DNA of 8,111 bases from Bacteroidota bacterium (GTDB taxonomy: Bacteria; Bacteroidota; Bacteroidia; Bacteroidales; P3), in contig JAUNWC010000055.1 in the NCBI GenBank assembly GCA_030540495.1, positions 1 to 8,111 on the forward strand, given 5' to 3'. Numbering within the stretch: the stretch's first letter is position 1; each line of letters starts with the position of its first letter. The translations under genes and the position numbers were made by a program. The notes under the pieces are model-generated. The model had not been told where the DNA came from and did no database searches. It saw only the letters and a program-made list of their open reading frames with translations. Below, piece after piece: positions 1-6,023 of this stretch.

Positions 1-627
1 ATATTGACTGACTATTCTCATATTAGACTTTTCTGCTATGGTGGGATATAAATTGTATTTGTCGTTGGCAACCAAAAAAATATCATAATCCTCTACCAAA
101 AATTGCTTGCAATTATTCAAAACAGCAGAAACTCCTTCTATGTAGAATTGTTGTGCCTCTATTTTTTGACCTCTAAACAAAGGTCCTATCTCCAAGTCAT
201 CATGCCGTTTCAATGCAAATAAATCGTATGCATAAGCATGTTGTTCATGATAATTGATAAGACCAACATATGGAGGCGAAGAAAAAATACCTCTTATTTT
301 CTGTTTATCTAAAAGCCTTGCAAATTCCTTATTAGAATGATATAACTCCTCCCTTATATTTATGATTCTACTATCACCCATTAAACAACATTGAAAAGTA
401 TCTGTCCTCAATTTATCAAAAATTTGTAATCTTTTTATTGTATCTTTAGAATATGTCTCCCACCATTTTAATATAGAAAATAATGGTTTGCATATTTTTC
501 CATCCTCTTCCCATTTTCTTGCTTTCCCATATTGAATTAAATAAGAAATATTTGCAGTAGTTACATTTTTGTTTATGTAACTACTCGCCCAATCAGCAGC
601 TTGTTTTATAGTCAATAAATCTTTCAT
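1..627 (-). CDS. DNA amino-methyltransferase (N6-adenine/N4-cytosine type), 3' end outside window, apparently missing its SAM-binding block
   Basis: Open frame of 209 codons from ATG at 627 to the left edge; the C-terminus is cut off by the window. Residues 1-38 (MKDLLTIKQAADWASSY..., NISYLIQYGK) look like an excisionase/MerR-like winged helix used for DNA binding. Residues 43-69 (GKICKPLFSILKWWETYSKD), a GDSR at 84-87, the catalytic SSPPY at 116-120 followed by VGLINYHEQHAYAYDLF, and VANDKYNLYPTIAEK at 186-200 match the C-terminal half of a family of site-specific amino-methyltransferases. From memory of that family, about 300 residues with the DPFxGSGT motif I normally lie between the winged helix and the KICKPLFS block; here they meet at about residues 39-43 with no frame break. 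The enzyme would transfer a methyl group from SAM to adenine or cytosine in DNA, but without motif I it may be inactive or need a partner. It starts 8 bp after the preceding outer-membrane gene. Membership of the methyltransferase superfamily is firm; base specificity is unknown. Confidence 0.85.
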   Translation of the reverse strand, partial: MKDLLTIKQAADWASSYINKNVTTANISYLIQYGKARKWEEDGKICKPLFSILKWWETYSKDTIKRLQIFDKLRTDTFQCCLMGDSRIINIREELYHSNKEFARLLDKQKIRGIFSSPPYVGLINYHEQHAYAYDLFALKRHDDLEIGPLFRGQKIEAQQFYIEGVSAVLNNCKQFLVEDYDIFLVANDKYNLYPTIAEKSNMRIVSQY

Positions 628-635
628 TTTTCTTT

Positions 636-1826
636 TTATTTTCTGTGTTTTATTTGGTAGCCTATACCCCATTCTATATAATCTGCCTTGCGAAAATCGT
701 AAGCCCGTATGCCAAGTTGTAAAAATATTCCTCTATTGAACTGATATCTTAGATTTATTCTCTCAAAAACTTGTGGCAAGTAAGAATCCTTGTATCTATA
801 AATATATACTCCCGGCTCCAACATAATAGATAATCTATGTATATTATACTCATATGAAGCAAAAGCAGAAAAAGTCAAGTGCTGATAAGAAGATAAATCA
901 TCTTTATAATTATTGGGGTAATAATATGTTTTCTTATTTTTTCCTATGCTATTGTTATAAGACAAATCGGTTCCAATACCAAAAGCATGATTTATGGCAA
1001 ACTTTCTCAAGAATCTTGCTTGCAAACCAAATATAGGATACACTCCTCTCGCTGTATCCTCTTGCATAATGTTGTTTTTATCCGGTTGCTGATAAAAAAC
1101 ATAGACTCTCTTTTGTGCAAAATAAATATTGTATTGACTTTGCCAATAAGGTCTAAAAGCATCCTTATCCTCCAATACTTTCCTTGCCGTCTTTCTATCT
1201 AAGTGTTGCAATTGCTTGGGAATATAAGTAAATCCTAACGAAGGAGTAAGTATGTTTATTCCTTTATTTGGCTGACGCATATTGCCATTGGAAAAATGAA
1301 TAAACTTTGCTCCTAAATTTATTTGCCAATGAGGGTTTAAGGAAAAATATCCTTCCACATCTCCGTGTATGTAAGACTCTATAGGAGTGGATACTGCTAC
1401 ATTATATCTATGCTCATTGTCGTATACTTGCCAAATACCCGAAAAACCAAGTGCCATTTCCACTTTGAGTGAGAAACTTTTGGTATGCCAAACATTAAAA
1501 CCCACCAAACCATAAAGAGCAAAAGGGTTGCCTATTTGTTTTGAGTAGTTGAACCTGCCATGGAACACTCCCGCTCCATAATAAAAACCATTATACAAAT
1601 AATGCCAATCCTTAGAACCATCCACTTCTTTGGTAAGACGTATATCAAAATTTGCAATTGAATTAATTTTTGTGTTATCGGGGTTAATGCCTTTGACAAA
1701 ATCATTTATAGGAGCCACCCAACCATATCCACCTGAAAAAGTTATACCAAAATTATCTAAGTTTTGAGCTTTAGCAACACAAAAAAAGCAAACAAATATC
1801 AATATGTATATTACCTTTCTTATCAT
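636..1826 (-). CDS. PagL-like outer-membrane protein (acyloxyacyl hydrolase family), downstream copy
   Basis: 396 residues. A signal peptide (MIRKVIYILIFVCFFCVAKA, cleavage likely before Q21) is followed by alternating aromatic/polar strands typical of an outer-membrane beta-barrel, ending in DYIEWGIGYQIKHRK. The block FIHFSNGNMRQPNKGIN (175-191) is the lipid A 3-O-deacylase (PagL) signature with His177 and Ser179. The third PagL catalytic residue, Glu twelve residues after the Ser, is Asn191 here. PagL itself is about 170 residues; this protein has a second half of about 190 residues (roughly 205-396) that also looks like barrel strands. Related Bacteroidota proteins are annotated as acyloxyacyl hydrolases; removal of an acyl chain from lipid A is inference. 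It starts 2 bp after the stop of its paralogue and is almost certainly co-translated with it. Shared blocks such as WHY.Y, GNP/NNP and HFSNG...PNKGINI show a tandem duplication that has since diverged well. Confidence 0.8.
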   Translation of the reverse strand: MIRKVIYILIFVCFFCVAKAQNLDNFGITFSGGYGWVAPINDFVKGINPDNTKINSIANFDIRLTKEVDGSKDWHYLYNGFYYGAGVFHGRFNYSKQIGNPFALYGLVGFNVWHTKSFSLKVEMALGFSGIWQVYDNEHRYNVAVSTPIESYIHGDVEGYFSLNPHWQINLGAKFIHFSNGNMRQPNKGINILTPSLGFTYIPKQLQHLDRKTARKVLEDKDAFRPYWQSQYNIYFAQKRVYVFYQQPDKNNIMQEDTARGVYPIFGLQARFLRKFAINHAFGIGTDLSYNNSIGKNKKTYYYPNNYKDDLSSYQHLTFSAFASYEYNIHRLSIMLEPGVYIYRYKDSYLPQVFERINLRYQFNRGIFLQLGIRAYDFRKADYIEWGIGYQIKHRK

Positions 1827-1828
1827 CC

Positions 1829-2998
1829 CTACAATGTTTGAGGCAAGTTTTCCAATCTTTTAAACCTTCCAAACCTATAACCTATCCCCCACTCTATAAA
1901 ATCTGCTACATGGTAATTATATGCTCTAAGTGCAATTTGAGAAAACCAACCCTTATAGGCATAGTGCCTTAGACCCAATCGCTGATAAAATTTTGGAGCA
2001 TAGCCATATTTTTGTCTTAAAGCATAGCCAGGCTCTATTAGTACAGAAAAATTATTTACATTATAATGAAAACTAAGAAATATCCCTACATTGAATTTAT
2101 CTGAATTGTCAAGTTCTTCATAGGAATGAGTTTTATAATGAGTGGTATCCGACTTCCAAGCAGCATGGTTATACAGGTATTCAAAACCAAAGCCAAGTTC
2201 ATATTTTGGATTAACATCCATCATAAATTTCCATTGTTGTCCATATACCCAATAAGAATTTTGAACCGTATCCCTTGTTCCATTCTCTTTGCTATAATCA
2301 AAATTTACAGCATGAACTCCCAACCAGTTATTAACATCAATATAGTAATGCTTGTTAAATTTTTCCTTGAACTCAAAATTATATCTCTCTATTGGTTTTG
2401 GAGAATAAGCAAAGTTAATAGTAGGAGAAATTATATTTATTCCCTTGTTTGGCTTAACCAATGCACCATTGGAAAAATGCACAAAAGACAAGCCCAAACC
2501 CGCTTGCCACGAATTATTTACTTGCCAATCTGCCTCCATTTGCCAATGTACATAAGCCTCTATGGGCAAAGAAATTGCTATGTTTTGCCTATTTGTTTTG
2601 GAATAATGTTCCCATACTCCCGAAAGTCCAAGTGCCAATTCGTTTTTTAATGTAAATTTCTTGTACTTATAAGGAGAAAAACCGGCAAAAACATATACTG
2701 CATAAGGATTATTAAGTCTGTCTGAATAATTAAAAACTCCATGATAGGCTCCCAAACCATAACGAAAATCCTTATACCAATAGTGCCAAGGTTTAGAATA
2801 ATCTACTTGTTTGGTAAGTTTAAAAGAAAAATGTGTTATGTTTGTTATCTTTTTATTGTCTTTGTTCTTACCTTTTAGAAAATCATTAGTAGGCAACACA
2901 TAGCCCTCTCCCATACTAAGAGAATAAGACAGGTTGCTAATTTGTGCTTGCAAAGAGGCAAAAAAGAAAAGCAATATAACAAACAAAAACTTTTTCAT
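1829..2998 (-). CDS. PagL-like outer-membrane protein (acyloxyacyl hydrolase family), upstream copy
   Basis: 389 residues from the ATG at 2998. An in-frame ATG at 3016 would overlap the end of asd and put charged residues (MVRNKK) before the signal peptide. The 2998 start begins with a clean signal sequence (MKKFLFVILLFFFASLQAQ) 4 bp after the asd stop, so I prefer it. The PagL signature FVHFSNGALVKPNKGIN lies at 172-188 with His174 and Ser176; the expected Glu is Asn188, as in the neighbouring copy. The protein is rich in Tyr, Trp and Phe in alternating strands and has DFIEWGIGYRFGRF near its end, a typical barrel-closing strand, here followed by a short polar tail. Likely location is the outer membrane and the likely role is lipid A or envelope lipid modification, though activity cannot be read from sequence. 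It overlaps no gene and forms a tight trio with asd and the downstream paralogue. Confidence 0.8.
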   Translation of the reverse strand: MKKFLFVILLFFFASLQAQISNLSYSLSMGEGYVLPTNDFLKGKNKDNKKITNITHFSFKLTKQVDYSKPWHYWYKDFRYGLGAYHGVFNYSDRLNNPYAVYVFAGFSPYKYKKFTLKNELALGLSGVWEHYSKTNRQNIAISLPIEAYVHWQMEADWQVNNSWQAGLGLSFVHFSNGALVKPNKGINIISPTINFAYSPKPIERYNFEFKEKFNKHYYIDVNNWLGVHAVNFDYSKENGTRDTVQNSYWVYGQQWKFMMDVNPKYELGFGFEYLYNHAAWKSDTTHYKTHSYEELDNSDKFNVGIFLSFHYNVNNFSVLIEPGYALRQKYGYAPKFYQRLGLRHYAYKGWFSQIALRAYNYHVADFIEWGIGYRFGRFKRLENLPQTL

Positions 2999-3002
2999 TT
3001 TT

Positions 3003-3989
3003 TTATTTCTTACCAATCAAACATTCTAATATTTGTATAGCATTGGTTGCCGCTCCTTTTCTAAGATTGTCTGCCACAACCCAAAGATTAAGACCATTTT
3101 CCAAAGTATAATCCCTTCGTATTCTTCCTACAAAAACATCATCTTGTCCTTCGGAAAGTATTGGCATAGGGTATTTGTGTTTAGAAGGGTTGTCTATAAC
3201 TCTAACACCAGGTGTATTTTCCAAAATATCAAATATTTGCGAAAGTTTAAAAGGCTTTCTAAATTGAATATTAATGCTTTCACTATGCCCACCAACCACA
3301 GGAACTCTTGCCACGGTAGCAGTTACTTGTATCTCCGGCTTAGCAAGTATTTTCTTTGTTTCATTCACAAGTTTTTCCTCTTCTGTGTTATAACCATTTT
3401 CCAAAAAATCTCCCCCAAAAGGCAAAACATTTCTAAATATTCTGTGAGGATAAGCAGGATTAAAACACTCCTTTCCTTTCTCTTCGGCTTCTAATTGTTT
3501 TATAGCCTTAACTCCCGTACCTGTTACACTCTGATAAGTAGAAACCACTATTCTCTCCACATCAAAAGCCTTGTCCAACGGTGCTATTGCCATAAGCATT
3601 TGTATGGTTGAGCAGTTAGGATTTGCTATTATTTTATCCATTGGTTTTACAGCATTTATATTTATCTCTGGCACCACCAAAGGAACATCCTCCTGCATTC
3701 TCCAACAAGAAGAATTATCTATTACCACTGTGCCTTTCTTTGCAAACAAAGGAGCATAAGTTTTTGAAACCTTACTTCCGGCAGAAAAAATTGCATAATC
3801 GCAATCTTTTTCTATGGCCTCTTGCACAGAAACTACTTTTATTTTTCTGTTCCCAAAATCTATTTCCTTACCCACACTCTTTTCCGAGGCTGCTGGTATT
3901 ATTTCTTCGTTTTGAAATCCTCTTTCTATCAAAACCCTAAGCATTACACTTCCCACCAATCCCGTTGCACCTACTACCGCTATTTTCAT
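3003..3989 (-). CDS. asd: aspartate-semialdehyde dehydrogenase
   Basis: 328 residues, full length for the bacterial family. It reduces beta-aspartyl phosphate to aspartate semialdehyde with NADPH, the branch-point step toward diaminopimelate/lysine, threonine and methionine, in the cytoplasm. The N-terminus MKIAVVGATGLVGSVML (GATGLVG at 7-13) is the dinucleotide-binding loop. The catalytic cysteine is Cys126 in IANPNCSTIQM, Gln153 lies in TYQSVTGTG, and the acid/base histidine is His235 in VGGHSESI. The C-terminal NGLNLWVVADNLRKGAATNA (298-317) is the characteristic family ending. The ATG at 3989 is the only start giving an intact nucleotide-binding strand. The 35-bp gap after the restriction gene is A/T-only in most places, with no recognisable promoter. 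asd is a core gene in many bacteria, so its position directly behind a restriction-modification pair is notable. Confidence 0.97.
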   Translation of the reverse strand: MKIAVVGATGLVGSVMLRVLIERGFQNEEIIPAASEKSVGKEIDFGNRKIKVVSVQEAIEKDCDYAIFSAGSKVSKTYAPLFAKKGTVVIDNSSCWRMQEDVPLVVPEININAVKPMDKIIANPNCSTIQMLMAIAPLDKAFDVERIVVSTYQSVTGTGVKAIKQLEAEEKGKECFNPAYPHRIFRNVLPFGGDFLENGYNTEEEKLVNETKKILAKPEIQVTATVARVPVVGGHSESINIQFRKPFKLSQIFDILENTPGVRVIDNPSKHKYPMPILSEGQDDVFVGRIRRDYTLENGLNLWVVADNLRKGAATNAIQILECLIGKK

Positions 3990-4024
3990 TTGTTATATAT
4001 TTTTTTTACTTTAAATGTTTCTTA

Positions 4025-4777
4025 TTATCTATAAATTTGTTTTTTGTATAGATTTTCGTAAAATGTCAATTTCTTTCTATACTCATTTTTCATCGTCTCA
4101 TCAAAATAAATAACTTGAATACGTTTCTTTTCTCCGTCCAATAATTCAAAGTTTTCGGTGTTTGAAAAATTAAATCGTGTTTTACCTGGATTTTTTCCTG
4201 CTTTTAATACCTTAGAACCATAATGAGACTCTAACATTCCATTGGGCATACACATTATTGATATAACCAATATATCCAAAGTGTCTTTTTCAAATAATAT
4301 TGTAACAAAAAAAGATAGGCAAATTTTTTCTCCTTTTTTGTCCTTGTTATATACATAAGGTAAATGAGGATAATAATTTTCCTGCTTACCATTATTCTTT
4401 TTTATCACACCTCTATAACTATTTTGATTTTCACCAACAAAAATACTATTAGTATAATCTCCAATATTATCGGTTTGAACAGTTTTTAAATCTATATGGA
4501 TATAAGCATCCTCTACCTCAAAAAACAAATCCGAGCCTACAGGCGACGAATTTGGTTGCCCTATTCCTTTACCATTAAGCAATGCATACACAATTCTTTC
4601 TGCTCCAGTAGATGAAACTGAAATACCTGAAGCATAGTAATCTATCCAGTCTTCTTTAATTTTATCTTTTGTTTTAAAACCTATCATCATTTCATCCTCT
4701 GCAAACTTCAAAAAATGATAATATTTCATCAAATACTTATATTCTATTTCCTCTATTTTCCTGAGTGTAAATTCCAT
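4025..4777 (-). CDS. probable type II restriction endonuclease, PD-(D/E)XK fold
   Basis: 250 residues, a usual size for a homodimeric type IIP nuclease. It starts 10 bp after the stop of the C5-methyltransferase, the classical M-then-R arrangement. The likely active site is PVGSDLFFEVEDAYIHIDLK (79-98): Asp83, then Asp96-Leu-Lys98, fitting the D-X(n)-(D/E)-X-K pattern, with Glu60 in TGAERIVYALL a possible helix glutamate. Shortly after it lie an Asn/Gly/Tyr-rich stretch (NIGDYTNSIFVGENQNSYRG, 104-123) and a second beta-rich half (KICLSFFVTILFEKDTLDILVISI). No signal peptide or membrane segment. The inferred role is to cut DNA at the site protected by the adjacent methyltransferase; the recognition sequence cannot be derived from the sequence alone. 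I do not recognise a named enzyme, and the call rests mainly on the active-site pattern and gene context. Two or three internal methionines (17, 30, 31) are alternative starts but would lengthen the gap to the methyltransferase. Confidence 0.8.
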   Translation of the reverse strand: MEFTLRKIEEIEYKYLMKYYHFLKFAEDEMMIGFKTKDKIKEDWIDYYASGISVSSTGAERIVYALLNGKGIGQPNSSPVGSDLFFEVEDAYIHIDLKTVQTDNIGDYTNSIFVGENQNSYRGVIKKNNGKQENYYPHLPYVYNKDKKGEKICLSFFVTILFEKDTLDILVISIMCMPNGMLESHYGSKVLKAGKNPGKTRFNFSNTENFELLDGEKKRIQVIYFDETMKNEYRKKLTFYENLYKKQIYR

Positions 4778-4787
4778 AATAAATTCT

Positions 4788-5981
4788 CTAATTATGTTTT
4801 TCTAATTCTTTCTTTATTTCCTCTGCGATCAACTCCGCCAGACGTACAGGTACAGCATTACCTACTTGTGTATACATACGATTTAAACTTCCGATAAACA
4901 CAAAATCCATAGGAAAAGTCTGCAACATTGCACATTCTCTCACACTTAACCTCCTCATCTTATTGACATGAATTTCCGGTGAAGTTGCTGTTATGGTATC
5001 AGATGGTCTATTCCAATTGGTTATCCTTAAAGACTGTTCAAATTTAATTTCTTTCTCAATCAGAGTTGTTACTTGTTTGTCATATTTATCGTCAAACCCT
5101 AATATTTTTTTTAACTCCCACCAATCCTCCGGCTTTGGAATACTACCCGAATTATTATCTTTCCTAAACCAATGCCCTGCTGTGTAAGCATAACCAAAAT
5201 GCTTATCTACTTTGCTTGTCGTCCAATTACTTTTATCTCTCCAGTACTTCAAATAATCACAAATATCATGCTGATTAACTTCATATTTTCTACCCCAAAA
5301 CTTATCAGCAACATTTGTAGAAGCAATATGATTATATATCATTGTACCTCCTTTTAATTCTATGGGGTTATTACTTAATCTTACATCTGCCAAAAATCCT
5401 ATTGTTTGCTCAGTTGTTGGTGCAGGTTTTAAGCCTTTTACTTTGTTGTCTATATAATGGGTTATTTTGGGAAAAGGGTTAGATTTTCCCTCTCTGTTTC
5501 CAATAATTAACACCCTTTCTCGCATTTGAGGAATACCATATTCAGCAGCGTTCAAAATCTTATAATCAACCTTATACCCCAAATTCTCAAAATCTTTTAT
5601 AATCATTTTTATAACACCACCATTCTCCATAGAAATCAATCCCTTAACATTCTCAGCAACAAAATATTTTGGCAACTTATCCTTTATAATACGTAACATT
5701 TCTTTATAAAGAAAATTGCGCTTGTCTTCCATTGACCTTTTTATATTTGCAATAGAAAAGCCTTGACAAGGAAAACCTCCTATAATTACATCTGCACCAT
5801 CAGGAATATCCCCACTTGAAATTTTAGTAATATCTCCTAATACTATATGGTCTCCAATATTTTTTTTATAAGTCTCTACCGCTTCTTTAAAAAAATCATT
5901 AGCCCATATAATATCAAATCCAGCGTTTTTAAAACCTAAATCCATTCCACCTGCACCACTAAACAAAGATACTACTTTCAT
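4788..5981 (-). CDS. C5-cytosine DNA methyltransferase (restriction-modification partner)
   Basis: 397 residues with every main motif of the Dcm/HhaI family in order: motif I LFSGAGGMDLGF (6-17) for SAM; motif IV GGFPCQGFS (68-76) with catalytic Cys72; motif VI ENV (110-112); motif VIII YGIPQMRERVLIIG (148-161); a variable target-recognition region at about 180-320; motif IX RPSDTITATSPEIHVNKMRR (325-344) then SVRECAMLQTFP; and motif X QVGNAVPVRLAELI (372-385). It methylates a cytosine at C5 in a specific DNA site, protecting it from the nuclease encoded 10 bp downstream. All catalytic residues are present, so activity is expected. The ATG at 5981 begins the standard K-V-V-S-L-F-S-G strand. 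No controller (C) protein gene accompanies the pair, so methyltransferase-first order and the shared transcript are the visible means of timing. The 42-bp leader contains possible Bacteroidota promoter elements. Confidence 0.96.
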   Translation of the reverse strand: MKVVSLFSGAGGMDLGFKNAGFDIIWANDFFKEAVETYKKNIGDHIVLGDITKISSGDIPDGADVIIGGFPCQGFSIANIKRSMEDKRNFLYKEMLRIIKDKLPKYFVAENVKGLISMENGGVIKMIIKDFENLGYKVDYKILNAAEYGIPQMRERVLIIGNREGKSNPFPKITHYIDNKVKGLKPAPTTEQTIGFLADVRLSNNPIELKGGTMIYNHIASTNVADKFWGRKYEVNQHDICDYLKYWRDKSNWTTSKVDKHFGYAYTAGHWFRKDNNSGSIPKPEDWWELKKILGFDDKYDKQVTTLIEKEIKFEQSLRITNWNRPSDTITATSPEIHVNKMRRLSVRECAMLQTFPMDFVFIGSLNRMYTQVGNAVPVRLAELIAEEIKKELEKHN

Positions 5982-5995
5982 TATACTACTTTTTT

Positions 5996-6011
5996 CAAAA
6001 ATACAAAGTTA
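5996..6011 (-). promoter_or_regulatory. possible Bacteroidota -7 elements ahead of the restriction-modification pair
   Basis: Read on the minus strand, the 42-bp gap contains TAACTTTG (6011-6004) directly followed by TATTTTTG (6003-5996); both fit the TAnnTTTG consensus of Bacteroidota housekeeping promoters. I see no good TTG element at the usual -33 distance from either. The gap is very AT-rich, so a chance match is quite possible. If real, it would let the restriction-modification pair be transcribed independently of the ClC gene. Confidence 0.35.
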
Positions 6012-6023
6012 CAAAAAAAACAC

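Noticed and set aside
2126..2650. Open frame of 174 codons on the plus strand
   Set aside because: It lies entirely opposite the PagL-like gene, which has signal peptide and family motifs; the plus-strand product has no recognisable features.
2999..3016. Upstream ATG at 3016 as the start of the first PagL-like gene
   Set aside because: It overlaps the end of asd and adds MVRNKK before a clean signal peptide; the ATG at 2998 is better placed, 4 bp after the asd stop.
3033..3494. Open frame of 153 codons on the plus strand
   Set aside because: Antisense to asd, whose conserved residues are clear; a product of reverse-frame codon bias.
4000..4007. T8 tract before asd as a phase-variable switch
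   Set aside because: Runs of seven or eight A/T occur at several places (for example 74-80, 1781-1787, 6013-6020) as expected in this AT-rich DNA; none is long enough to argue for slippage control.
5982..6023. Controller (C) protein or small regulator ahead of the methyltransferase
   Set aside because: The gap is only 42 bp with no reading frame; no helix-turn-helix gene adjoins the pair.
3990..6023. Target-site duplication flanking the restriction-modification pair
   Set aside because: I compared the two flanking gaps and found no convincing identical short sequence; resemblances are only T- or A-rich runs.
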